Assembly (NCBI RefSeq): GCF_014489635.1
Contig: NZ_CP060828.1
Location: 9,226,001-9,290,000 of the forward strand
Direction: 5' to 3'
Origin: Streptomyces roseirectus
Lineage (GTDB): Bacteria > Actinomycetota > Actinomycetes > Streptomycetales > Streptomycetaceae
Length of the DNA: 64,000 bases
A program made the translations under genes and the position numbers. Positions within the stretch are counted from its first letter, which is position 1. Every line of letters starts with the position of its first letter. Positions 16,076-24,433 of the stretch are shown piece by piece. The notes below the pieces were generated by a model. That model did not search any database, was not told the origin of the DNA, and worked only from the letters and a program-made list of their open reading frames with translations.

Positions 16076-17067
16076 TGAGGCGGCTGGTGTATCACCCGGC
16101 GGGGCACGACGACGCGTTGCGGGTCGCGCTGGTGGAACTGGGTGCCGGGCACTGGCGGGCGATGCGGGACCTGCTGCGGGCCACGGGGGAGCGGTGGGGG
16201 TTGCGGACGTCGCGCACGCAGGTGCTGGCGGTCGCGGCGGCGCGCTCCGACGTCACCGCGGTGTGGGTGGGGGAGGAGTCGGGGTGTTACGACGCGTGGC
16301 TGATGAGCGCGCGGGTGGCGGTCGAGCGGGCGTTGCGGGCGCGGCGTACGGGGCACCGGCAGGCGCTGACGCTGGAGGTCAGGGCCCGCACCGCGGTGTG
16401 GGAGGCGATCAGCCGGGGGCCGGGGGATCCGGTGGCGTGGGTGTGCCTGCTGGCGCTCGCGCAGCTCGATACGCGGCAGGTGCGGGAGGAACACCGGTCC
16501 CCGTCCGGTGAGTTGGGGCTGCCCGGCGGGCCGTGGGGGCTGCTGCGCGAGGTCGACCGGCGCGACCCCTGCAACCGCGAGGCGTACCACCGGGTGGTCC
16601 AGTTCCTTCTCGCGCGGGAGTGCGCGACGGGTGGTGAGTCGCTGGCGGCCGTGCACGACTTCGGCCGGCTCGTGGCCTCCCGGCAGCCTTGGGGGTCACC
16701 GGTGTTGCTGCTTCCCGCCTACGGGTACGTGGAGCGCAGGCGGCTGGGGCTCGCGGATGGCGCGTGGCGGTTCTACTGGGCGGACAGCCCGATGACCGGC
16801 TACACCCTCGACGCCTTCCACCACTGGTTCCGCCGAGTGCCGCCGGTGCAGCGGTCGGTGGCCGACCTGAGCATGCTCGCGTACGCACTGTGGGCCGGCG
16901 AACGCCGCGCGGAGGCGGCCGAGGTGTTGAGGGCGCTGGAGCCGTACGCGGCGCACGAGCCCTGGGCGACCGTCCACACCGGTTCCTCGCAGGCCGACCC
17001 CGGCGAAGCCATGCTGCTGCGCGCCCGCGCCGAATGCCTTCCGTCGGGGGCCGGATTCTGCCCCTGA
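16072..17067 (+). CDS. Helical repeat-like conserved hypothetical protein
   Basis: A roughly 331-residue, Arg- and Trp-rich protein without recognisable catalytic motifs. The spacing of helices (LVELGAGHWRAMRDLL, WVCLLALAQLDTRQV, AEAAEVLRALEPYAAHEPW) suggests an alpha-helical, TPR-like solenoid. The start is GTG 16072, overlapping the ATPase stop, or the adjacent ATG 16075. Co-translation with an anti-sigma-type ATPase suggests a role in the same signalling unit. I do not recognise the family by name. Confidence 0.7.
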   Translation: MMRRLVYHPAGHDDALRVALVELGAGHWRAMRDLLRATGERWGLRTSRTQVLAVAAARSDVTAVWVGEESGCYDAWLMSARVAVERALRARRTGHRQALTLEVRARTAVWEAISRGPGDPVAWVCLLALAQLDTRQVREEHRSPSGELGLPGGPWGLLREVDRRDPCNREAYHRVVQFLLARECATGGESLAAVHDFGRLVASRQPWGSPVLLLPAYGYVERRRLGLADGAWRFYWADSPMTGYTLDAFHHWFRRVPPVQRSVADLSMLAYALWAGERRAEAAEVLRALEPYAAHEPWATVHTGSSQADPGEAMLLRARAECLPSGAGFCP

Positions 17068-17140
17068 ACCACCTTCCGTGACCGGCGGACGGCATCAACC
17101 TGCCCATTGGTTTCCGTTATGTGAATTTTGGAGGTTTTCT

Positions 17141-18652
17141 ATGGCTCGGTCGAGTCGCGAGACGGTTCCCCGGAAGTCCGATAACGCCTACCTGAGAGAG
17201 CTGGGTTATAAGCCCGTCCTCGCGCGGCGGATGGGCCCCTTCGGGAACTTCGCGATCAGCTTTAGCGTGATCAGCGTCTTGTCCGGCTGCATGACCTTGT
17301 ACGGGTTCGGCATGAACACCGGCGGCCCCTCCGTGATGTTGTGGGGCTGGGTGCTGGTGGGTGCGATGGTGTTGTTCGTCGGCGCGGGGCTGGCGGAGGT
17401 GACCTCGGCGTACCCGACGTCGGGTGCGTTGTACTACCAGGCGGAACAGCTCGGCGGCCGCAAGTGGGGCTGGTACACGGGCTGGCTCAACTTGCTGGGG
17501 CTGTTAGGGGCGATCGCCGGGATCGACTACGGGTGCGCGCTCTTCACGGGGGCGTTCCTCAATCTCCAGTGGGGGATCACACCGACGCCGGAGCGGATCA
17601 TGGTGATCTTCCTGTGCATCCTCGCCCTGCACCTCGTGTTGAACCTGCGCGGGGTGCGGCTGGTGAGCGTCCTCAACAGCGTCAGTGTGTGGTGGCACGT
17701 CGGCGGCGTCCTCGTCATCGTCGGCGCCTTGATCATCGTCCCGTCCCGCCATCAGCCCGCGTCCTTCGTGTTCGGTGAGTTCGTCAACAACACGGGCTGG
17801 AGCAGCCCGCTCTACGTCGGGGCGCTGGGCCTGTTGCTCGCCCAGTACACGTTCAGCGGGTACGACGCCTCCGCGCATCTGAGTGAGGAGACCACCGACG
17901 CCCAGGTCTCCGCGCCGCGCGGGATCATCCACGCGATCGGCTGGTCCTGGCTGGCCGGGTTCGCCCTGCTCGCGGGGCTGACCTTCGCGATCCAGGACTA
18001 CGCCGGCACCGTCAACACCGCGACCGGAGTCCCGCCCGCGCAGATCTTCCTCGACGCCCTCGGCCTCACCGGGGCCAAGCTGCTGCTCCTAGTAGTGATC
18101 GTCGCGCAGTTTTTCTGCGGCAACGCCGAGACCGCGGCGGCCAGCCGGATGGTGTTCGCGTTCTCCCGCGACGGTGCCCTGCCGGGCTCGGCGCTGTGGC
18201 GGGACATCGACTCCCGGACCGGGACTCCGCGCAAGGCCGTCCTCCTCGCCGTCGTCTGCGCCGCCCTCCTCGCCCTGCCCAGCCTCTACAGCCCTGTCGC
18301 GTACGCGGCGATCACCAGCATCAACGTCATCGGCATCACCCCGGCGTACGCGATCCCCATCTTCCTGCGCATCAGGAACCGGGCCAGGTTCAGGCCCGGC
18401 CCGTGGAACCTCGGCAGCTGGGGCGTGATCGTCGGCGTCGTCGCGGTGGTCTGGGTGACTGCGGTGACCGTCCTGTTCTGCCTTCCCCAGAGCGCCCCGG
18501 TCTCCGTCGGCACCTTCAACTACGCGCCGGTCGCGTTGTTCGTCGTCCTGCTCCTGGCCTCGGTCTGGTGGCGCAAGCAGGGCAGCTCGTACCAGGTTCC
18601 GGCCTACAGCTCCGACCGGTCGGCGTCGGCTTACGAGAGGGAGGTCATCTGA
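17141..18652 (+). CDS. APC-superfamily amino acid/amine permease
   Basis: A 503-residue integral membrane transporter of the amino acid-polyamine-organocation superfamily with about 12 hydrophobic helices. Recognisable points are the early GPFGNFAISFSVISVLSG (first helix with unwound Gly-rich stretch), SAYPTSGALYYQAEQLGG, and FSGYDASAHLSEET in the sixth helix region. It probably imports an amino acid, GABA or polyamine. The ATG at 17141 has GGAGG seven bases upstream. Codon 122 is TTA (17504-17506), a rare leucine codon read by bldA. The stop overlaps the start of the glutamine-synthetase-like gene by one base. Confidence 0.92.
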   Translation: MARSSRETVPRKSDNAYLRELGYKPVLARRMGPFGNFAISFSVISVLSGCMTLYGFGMNTGGPSVMLWGWVLVGAMVLFVGAGLAEVTSAYPTSGALYYQAEQLGGRKWGWYTGWLNLLGLLGAIAGIDYGCALFTGAFLNLQWGITPTPERIMVIFLCILALHLVLNLRGVRLVSVLNSVSVWWHVGGVLVIVGALIIVPSRHQPASFVFGEFVNNTGWSSPLYVGALGLLLAQYTFSGYDASAHLSEETTDAQVSAPRGIIHAIGWSWLAGFALLAGLTFAIQDYAGTVNTATGVPPAQIFLDALGLTGAKLLLLVVIVAQFFCGNAETAAASRMVFAFSRDGALPGSALWRDIDSRTGTPRKAVLLAVVCAALLALPSLYSPVAYAAITSINVIGITPAYAIPIFLRIRNRARFRPGPWNLGSWGVIVGVVAVVWVTAVTVLFCLPQSAPVSVGTFNYAPVALFVVLLLASVWWRKQGSSYQVPAYSSDRSASAYEREVI

Positions 18653-20085
18653 TGACGACGAGCGCGGTCGCCGACGAGGCCGAAGTGAACCTGGCCCCCG
18701 TGCACGCCTCGGCGGAAGAACGGCAAGCCCAGCAGCATCTTCCGTATGCGGCTCTGCGGACCCTGATCGAGGCCGGGGAGATCCGCACGGTGATGCTCGC
18801 GGTTCCGGATCTGCAGGGCAGGCTGAAGGGCAAGCGGTTCGAGGCCGGTCATTTCCTCAAGCGGATCGCGCGGCGCAGCGCCGATATGTGTGCGTATGTG
18901 CTGGCCACCGATGTGGACATGAGTCCGGCGGACGGTTTTGCCCTGACCTCGTGGGAGCAGGGCTATCAGGATCTGTCGGTGTGGCCCGATCTGAAGTCGA
19001 CGCGGCTGGTGCCCTGGAGGGAGCGTACGGCCGTCGTCTTCGGTGATGCGGTGACGCACGACGGTGTGCGGGTGGAGGTCGCGCCCCGGGAGATCCTTCG
19101 CCGCCAGCTGAACCGCCTGGCGGAGTTCGGTCTGTATCCGATGACTGGGATCGAGACCGAGTTCTCCCTCTACCGGGGCACCGATACCGCAGTCGGGGAA
19201 GACGTACTCCAGGGTCTGCGCCCCCTGGCGGCGGGGAATCTGGACTACTCCCTGGACCACGGTCCCCGCTCGGACCGCTTCTTCAGCCGTCTCCAGGAGG
19301 CTCTGATGGGTGCGGGGTTACCGGTGGAGGCGGTGAAGTCCGAGGCCGGGCCGGGCCAGGTCGAGGTCACCTTCCGCTACGGTAACGCCGAGATGGCATG
19401 CGAGCGGCATCTGCTGTTCAAACATGCGGTGAGGGCACTCGCGGCCCGCGCGGGGCTGACGCCGACCTTCATGGCGGCCCCGGAAACCGGCCTCGCCAAC
19501 GGGATGCACGTACACATCTCCCTGTGGTCCGGGACGGTGAGTGCGCTGGGCGACCCCGACGGCCGCCTCACCGAGACCGGACGGCACGCCATCGCCGGCC
19601 TGCTGACCGGGCTGCCGCGGCTGGCGCCCCTCTTCGCCCCGAACACGAATTCCTACAAACGCTTCGTTCGTGGGTCGTTCGTGCCGACGGCGTTCACCTG
19701 GGGGTACGACAACCGTACGTGCGCGGTGCGGGTCGTCGGCGAGGGCCGGGCGGGACTGCGTCTGGAAGTGCGTGTCGCGGGCGCGGACGCCAACCCTTAC
19801 CTCGTCGTCGCCGCGGTCCTTGCCTCGATCACGCACGGTATCGAGCACCAGCTCCAGCCCGGTCCCGCCCACCGGGGCAACGCCTACAACGCACGCGGCG
19901 GCGTCCACCTGATGCCCGCGACGCTCTACGACGCCCTCGTCGACTTCGAGGACAGCGTCCTCGCGCGCGAGGCGTTCGGCCCGGCGGTGGTCGGGCACGT
20001 CGTGCGTCTGGCCGAGCTGGAACTCGACCACGCGCAGCGGGAAGTCACGGACGTCGAACGCCGCCGGTGGCTGGCGCACGCCTGA
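18652..20085 (+). CDS. Glutamine synthetase family (gamma-glutamyl-amine ligase-like)
   Basis: A 477-residue GS-fold ligase. Metal and substrate residues appear in GIETEFSLYRG, KSEAGPGQVEVTF and GMHVHISLW. The nucleotide-binding region reads NSYKRFVRG, then TWGYDNRTCAVRV, close to the canonical NSYKR...WG..NR.A..R. It diverges from true GlnA. Coupling to a permease resembles gamma-glutamylpolyamine or gamma-glutamylethanolamine synthetases (GlnA3/GlnA4-like) that start amine degradation. The exact amine is unknown. Codon 223 is TTA (19318-19320), so both genes of this operon should depend on bldA. Confidence 0.9.
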   Translation: MTTSAVADEAEVNLAPVHASAEERQAQQHLPYAALRTLIEAGEIRTVMLAVPDLQGRLKGKRFEAGHFLKRIARRSADMCAYVLATDVDMSPADGFALTSWEQGYQDLSVWPDLKSTRLVPWRERTAVVFGDAVTHDGVRVEVAPREILRRQLNRLAEFGLYPMTGIETEFSLYRGTDTAVGEDVLQGLRPLAAGNLDYSLDHGPRSDRFFSRLQEALMGAGLPVEAVKSEAGPGQVEVTFRYGNAEMACERHLLFKHAVRALAARAGLTPTFMAAPETGLANGMHVHISLWSGTVSALGDPDGRLTETGRHAIAGLLTGLPRLAPLFAPNTNSYKRFVRGSFVPTAFTWGYDNRTCAVRVVGEGRAGLRLEVRVAGADANPYLVVAAVLASITHGIEHQLQPGPAHRGNAYNARGGVHLMPATLYDALVDFEDSVLAREAFGPAVVGHVVRLAELELDHAQREVTDVERRRWLAHA

Positions 20086-20092
20086 CGGCCTC

Positions 20093-20136
20093 TCCGTGCA
20101 CGGCACCCCCGTGGACTGCGGTCCGCCGTGCACGGA
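20093..20136 (+). terminator. Hairpin terminator after the permease/ligase operon
   Basis: TCCGTGCACGGC (20093-20104) pairs perfectly with GCCGTGCACGGA (20125-20136), eight bases after the stop codon of the ligase gene. Confidence 0.7.
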
Positions 20137-20141
20137 CTCCG

Positions 20142-20187
20142 GGCCCCGCCGCCGCACCGCCCCGTATCCGGAGGCGGCGGCGGGGCC
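20142..20187 (+). terminator. Second GC-rich hairpin upstream of the HTH operon
   Basis: GGCCCCGCCGCCGC (20142-20155) pairs with GCGGCGGCGGGGCC (20174-20187), a perfect 14-base stem directly after the first hairpin. It ends 27 bases before the ATG at 20215. It may be a second terminator or a leader structure for the next operon. Confidence 0.6.
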
Positions 20188-20214
20188 ACCCCCTCTTTCG
20201 GAGAACGCATCGAG

Positions 20215-20892
20215 ATGACAGAGACGATCGCAGTGTCGGATTTTGACTGGCCCTCCCGGAAGGACCCCCTCTTCGACGAGAAGAGGCAGGCGTGCCGGGC
20301 GGAGCTGAAGCGGCGGCACGAGGACGAGGGCACGTCCATAGGCGAACTGGCGTTGGCGTGCGGGCGTTCCTACGGGTTCGTCCGCCGGGAGCTGGCGGCG
20401 GCGGATGCCCGGATCTGGCCGCGGGGTTCGCGCGCCGCGCGCACGTTCAGCCGCAGACAGGTGCAGGTGGCGCGGCTTCTGGCGGCCGGGGCGACCCCGG
20501 AGAAGATCGCGGCCGAACTGGGCCTCGCGGTGGGGCCGGTGTACGTCCATCTGCTGAAGGTGCGGCGCAAGACCGGTGCGGGCAGCGGCCGTTGGGCCTA
20601 CCCGGCCGTCCTGGAGGTCGCCTACACCACCGGGATGCTGCCGCCGCCCGTTCCCGCCACGGAACACGTCGATCTCCCCGCGCGGCAGACCGCCCTGATC
20701 CCTCTGCTGGCGCGGGGACTGTCCCCCGAGCGGATGGCGGCCGTGCTCCAACGCGATGTGCGCTACATACGACTGGACCTGGCGATGCTCCAACGGGACC
20801 TCGGCGCGCTGTCCCTCGCGCACGTGATCACGCGCGCCCGCCAGCTCGGATTGGCGACCTCGCCCACGCCGGCCTGCGGGGAGGAACGGTGA
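20215..20892 (+). CDS. Multi-HTH DNA-binding protein
   Basis: A 225-residue protein with three helix-turn-helix-like segments and no sensor domain. Segment one (about residues 25-60: TSIGELALACGRSYGFVRRE) matches the short HTH that Streptomyces proteins place near their N-terminus. Segment two (about 80-120: FSRRQVQVARLLAAGATPEK, then IAAELGLAVGPVYVHL) and segment three (about 158-200: LPARQTALIPLLARGLSPER) have the LuxR/GerE layout. It heads an operon in which the next three genes overlap by GTGA. It probably regulates that operon. The function is inferred from motifs only. Confidence 0.75.
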   Translation: MTETIAVSDFDWPSRKDPLFDEKRQACRAELKRRHEDEGTSIGELALACGRSYGFVRRELAAADARIWPRGSRAARTFSRRQVQVARLLAAGATPEKIAAELGLAVGPVYVHLLKVRRKTGAGSGRWAYPAVLEVAYTTGMLPPPVPATEHVDLPARQTALIPLLARGLSPERMAAVLQRDVRYIRLDLAMLQRDLGALSLAHVITRARQLGLATSPTPACGEER

Positions 20893-21785
20893 GCGTTTCC
20901 CTCCTCCCGGCGGAGCGCAGGGCCATCGCGCCGGCGGCGACAGACCGCTCCCACACCGAGGTCCTGACCCACCTGGTCCGCGAGGGCCTGCCGGTGCCGC
21001 CCGGCGGACTGGGCTCCCTGTGGTCGGCCGCCGCCGAAAAACTGGGCACCCGGCGCGTGGAGGGGAAGGGCCGGCAGCCGGAACTGGTGTACCTCGCCCA
21101 CGTCCACGGCTGCCCGGACGCCCCGCTGCCGCGCGACCCCGGCCCGCTCCCGCCCGACGTCCTCGGGCTCCTGCGGGCGCCGGCCGACGGCAAGACGCTG
21201 AGCGGGTACGCGAAGGAACTGGGCGTGCGCAGAACGCAGACGCAGGCCCTGGCCCGGTACGCCCGGACCCTGCTCGGCGCCCCGACCCTGGCCTGCCTGG
21301 TCCACCGGGCGCTGCCACGACTGAGGCACGCCGGGCACACGGCACCGGCCGCCGCAGCACCGGTGACGGCGAGCCTGCAGACCGAGCTGCCCGGCGACGC
21401 GAGCGCGGTGACGGCGGCCCGGGGATGGGTCCGGGCCACGCACGCCTGGCTCCGGTGGACCGGCCCCGCCGCCCACGCCGCCGAAGCGGCAGGCCACCTG
21501 GTCGCCAACGCCGTCCTGCACGGCCTGCCCGAGGACACCTTCCACGGTCACCTCCTGCTGAAGGCGTCCGCCACCGAGGCCAGTGAACTCCTCCTCGACG
21601 TCACCGACCACAACCCCCGGTTCCCGCAGTTCGACAGGTCGACGGGACGAGCCGGCGCCGACCGCGGGCTGCGCCAGATCGCCTGGCTCGGCGCTCAGGT
21701 CACCTGGAGAACCGCCCCGAACGCCCTCGGGAAAACCGTCCGGGCAGCCTTTCCCCCGGCCCGCCCGCTGGAGGAACCCGCGTGA
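20889..21785 (+). CDS. HTH-like N-terminus fused to RsbW-type ATPase
   Basis: A 298-residue protein. The first 140 residues contain a LuxR-like segment (LPPDVLGLLRAPADGKTLSG, then YAKELGVRRTQTQALARYAR). The second half is a GHKL ATPase with N box AEAAGHLVANAVLHG, G1 box LLDVTDHNPRFP and G2-like GADRGLRQIAWLG. A DNA-binding segment joined to an anti-sigma-type ATPase implies a switch that senses ATP state or a partner and acts on transcription. It overlaps both neighbouring genes by four bases. Confidence 0.75.
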   Translation: MSVSLLPAERRAIAPAATDRSHTEVLTHLVREGLPVPPGGLGSLWSAAAEKLGTRRVEGKGRQPELVYLAHVHGCPDAPLPRDPGPLPPDVLGLLRAPADGKTLSGYAKELGVRRTQTQALARYARTLLGAPTLACLVHRALPRLRHAGHTAPAAAAPVTASLQTELPGDASAVTAARGWVRATHAWLRWTGPAAHAAEAAGHLVANAVLHGLPEDTFHGHLLLKASATEASELLLDVTDHNPRFPQFDRSTGRAGADRGLRQIAWLGAQVTWRTAPNALGKTVRAAFPPARPLEEPA

Positions 21786-22468
21786 AAACCCCTGCGGTCG
21801 TCCCCTACATCACCGCCCGCACGGGCGAGGAACCCGCCCCGCTGTCCCACCTCCTCGCCCGTCCCGGCCACGGGCTCGCCTACCCCGACGAGACCGACGG
21901 CGACCGCGACGCGCACGGAGTCCTGTGGGCGCGCACCTCCCAGCCCCGCGACGGCGACCGGCTCGTGGGACGGCCCCGCTGGCGCGACGTCCACCCGGCC
22001 CGGCAGCGCGAGTGCATGGAAGGACTGCTGTGCCAGGTCTGCGCGCTCCCGGCGAGCAGGACCGAGGCCGGCTACCTCTTCCTGGCCTCCCCGCCCAACG
22101 GCAACCCCCTTGCGCGCTGGCCCGAGGGCCACCTCACCTCCCAGCCGCCGCTGTGCCTGCGCCACGCGCAGACCTCCGTCGACCAGTGCGGATACCTCGC
22201 GCGGACCGGGGCCGTCGCCCTGCGAGCCAAGGAACCCCGCCCGTACGGCGTGCTCGGCACGGTGTACGGACCCGGGCCCGGGGGACGACCGCAGGCCATC
22301 CGCTCGGACGACCCGGCGGGCTACCTCGTCCACCCCTACCGGCACCGGCACGTGACCGCGTGGCTCCTGGCCTCCCAACTCGTCTGCCGACTGCGCGCGG
22401 TCACCGTGATCGACCTCCCCGAGGAGATCGCGGCTGACGCGGCCAGGACGTCCGCCGAGCCCGAGTGA
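21782..22468 (+). CDS. Cys-motif hypothetical protein
   Basis: A 228-residue protein of unknown function. It contains paired cysteines (LLCQVCALP, then PPLCLRHAQTSVDQC) that could bind zinc in a treble-clef-like finger, within a region rich in His and Trp. The C-terminus is helical (HVTAWLLASQLVCRLRAVTV). Related proteins occur in Streptomyces next to HTH/ATPase pairs. It overlaps the ATPase and the dioxygenase genes by four bases each, so it belongs to the same unit. Confidence 0.7.
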   Translation: MKTPAVVPYITARTGEEPAPLSHLLARPGHGLAYPDETDGDRDAHGVLWARTSQPRDGDRLVGRPRWRDVHPARQRECMEGLLCQVCALPASRTEAGYLFLASPPNGNPLARWPEGHLTSQPPLCLRHAQTSVDQCGYLARTGAVALRAKEPRPYGVLGTVYGPGPGGRPQAIRSDDPAGYLVHPYRHRHVTAWLLASQLVCRLRAVTVIDLPEEIAADAARTSAEPE

Positions 22469-23439
22469 CGAACACCAACTGCCCCACGCACCGCGACCTT
22501 CCACCACCCCACAGCCCCCGAAAGAGCACCGGCATGATCACACTGCTTCCCCGCCTCCCCGTGCCCGAGACGTTCATCGACTTCCTCGGCGAGCACTCCC
22601 ACTGCGTACCCGGCCCCTGGCTGCACGGCAGTCGCCTGCGGGACGAGGTGACCGACGCCTACGAGGCCCTGCGCGCGGCCTCGCCCGAGGCCCAGGAGGT
22701 GACACGGCGCCTGCGCGACCTCCTCGACGACCCGTACGGGGAGGGCTGCGCCGTCCTCGGCCTGGCGCCCGTCCTCGACCACTACGGGCTGGGCTACGGC
22801 CAGAAAGCCGCGACGATCGTCCTGTCATGGCTCGGCACACCCCTGCGCCTCCGCGATCAGCAGCCCCTGTGGCACACCCAGAGCGTGGACCTGCTCCTCA
22901 GCCCGGTCCGCACCACCGCCCCCAGGCCCCTGCACCTCGACGCCGTGAGCGCGGTGCGCCCGCCGGACTACACCGCGTTTTTGTGCGTGCGCCCGGACCC
23001 GCGTGGCGGCGGCCACGTCCTTGTCTCCCAGACCCGCCGCGCGGTGAACCGCCTCGGCGAGGACGAACGCGCGTTGCTGGCCGAGACGGTCTTCCACCAC
23101 GACGAACACACGGCGGTGACCGGTGTCGGCGGGGCCCTCGACGTCTTCCCGGTCCTCGACGGACTTTCGCCCCTTGACGGCTTCGTCCGTTTCCACCCGG
23201 ACATGGCCGCCGACAGGGCACCTACCGACCTCCACACCAGTGCCCTGCATGCCCTGCACCGCGAACTGACCGTCGGGCAACGCCGTTTCCCCCTTACCCC
23301 CGGTGACCTCCTCATCGTCAACCAGCATCTCAGCGCCCACGGCCGCGACGCCCTGGGACACGGCCAGACCACCCTCCCCGAGGAACGTCGCCGCACGACG
23401 TGGCAGACCTACCTCCACACCGCCAACTCCCCGGCCTGA
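22465..23439 (+). CDS. TauD/clavaminate synthase-like Fe(II)/2-oxoglutarate dioxygenase
   Basis: A roughly 324-residue oxygenase. The iron-binding facial triad is visible as HLD (PLHLDAVSAV, near residue 157) and a distal His in NQHLSAHGR near residue 290. The 2-oxoglutarate-binding Arg is probably in ERRRTTWQTYL. The layout matches TauD/AsnO-type hydroxylases acting on amino acids or peptides. The GTG at 22465 overlaps the previous stop; ATG 22534 is an alternative that would drop 23 poorly conserved residues. It precedes two zinc metallopeptidase genes, so the oxygenase may hydroxylate a peptide or free amino acid in the same pathway. Confidence 0.82.
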   Translation: MTNTNCPTHRDLPPPHSPRKSTGMITLLPRLPVPETFIDFLGEHSHCVPGPWLHGSRLRDEVTDAYEALRAASPEAQEVTRRLRDLLDDPYGEGCAVLGLAPVLDHYGLGYGQKAATIVLSWLGTPLRLRDQQPLWHTQSVDLLLSPVRTTAPRPLHLDAVSAVRPPDYTAFLCVRPDPRGGGHVLVSQTRRAVNRLGEDERALLAETVFHHDEHTAVTGVGGALDVFPVLDGLSPLDGFVRFHPDMAADRAPTDLHTSALHALHRELTVGQRRFPLTPGDLLIVNQHLSAHGRDALGHGQTTLPEERRRTTWQTYLHTANSPA

Positions 23440-23534
23440 ACCGCCCGTTGCCACCTCGACGGGAGCGACCGCAACCCATGGCGCGCCGCTCCGTGAGGCA
23501 ACCGCCGACACCGCTGCAGAAAGGCCCACAGCAC

Positions 23535-24362
23535 ATGCAGTACCTCGTCCGCCAGGAAGCCGGCCCCGAATACGACGCACTCGGAAAACGTCTGGAGAAG
23601 ATCGCGGCGGTGACCGCGCCGCTGGTCACCGCTGTCACAGGACTCCCGATGCCGGAGTCCGTGGTCATCCGCACCATGACGGTCCACGAATGGAAGCAGG
23701 CGCACCGGCGCAGCTCGGAGCACCTGCTGAGGACGGAAGCCCTCCAGCTCGGCGCCACCTCCCGGACCAAGGCCAGGCTGAGGCGCCGCATCCAGCTCGC
23801 GGTGATGAACAGGATGTGGCCCGTGGTGCTCGGCCAGTCCGTCCCGCTCGAACCCGGACACCCCGAACTGGTCATCCTGCCCGAGGCACTGAAGCACGCC
23901 GGCCGGCTCGACGACGATCCTGTCCTGCACAAGATTCTCGGGCACGAGATGACCCACCTGGCGCAGGACGCGGCCGGCGACGGCACGGTGTGGACGGCAC
24001 AGGACACTTACTTCCCCGACCTGCGCGGCATCGCGGACCGCGACTACCACTTCCTGCTCGAAGGACACGCCTACTGGGCCGACCAGCAGATCACCACCCG
24101 CCTCTACGGCACCCCGGTGTGCACCGACAAACCGAGCCCGTACGCCTCCGCCCGCTACCTCAAGCTCTTCAACAGCCGCCTGCGCACCCAGATCGTCGAG
24201 GTACAGCGCCGGGCCACCGACAGCGTCGCCCGGATCATCGCCACCGAAGGACTCGACGCGTTCAACCGGGTCTGGACCACCCCGACCCTCGTCCCCCTGA
24301 AGTCCGAGACCAGCACACCGGAACTCTGGCGACGCCGCTTCGGCCCCCACCCCGCCGGCTGA
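23535..24362 (+). CDS. Zincin-like metallopeptidase, copy 1
   Basis: A 275-residue protein with a zinc-binding HExxH motif (GHEMTHLAQ, near residue 136) and a downstream Glu in LLEGHAYWADQQITTRLYG that could be the third ligand. No signal peptide or membrane segment is visible, so it should act in the cytoplasm. The ATG at 23535 was chosen because upstream sequence is proline/arginine-rich and not protein-like. It is paralogous to the next gene: both carry EGHAxWADxQxTTRLYGxPV. The family is not one I can name. Catalysis is inferred from the motif. Confidence 0.78.
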   Translation: MQYLVRQEAGPEYDALGKRLEKIAAVTAPLVTAVTGLPMPESVVIRTMTVHEWKQAHRRSSEHLLRTEALQLGATSRTKARLRRRIQLAVMNRMWPVVLGQSVPLEPGHPELVILPEALKHAGRLDDDPVLHKILGHEMTHLAQDAAGDGTVWTAQDTYFPDLRGIADRDYHFLLEGHAYWADQQITTRLYGTPVCTDKPSPYASARYLKLFNSRLRTQIVEVQRRATDSVARIIATEGLDAFNRVWTTPTLVPLKSETSTPELWRRRFGPHPAG

Positions 24363-24433
24363 CCTCCCACCCCGACCAGCCCCACCCACACAGCCCGCGA
24401 CAGCGGCCCACAGCCGAACCAAGGAAGATCCCG

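Noticed and set aside
19318..21360. Long minus-strand frame over the GS-like and HTH genes
   Set aside because: Low-complexity Arg/Gly/Pro translation crossing two real genes and two hairpins.
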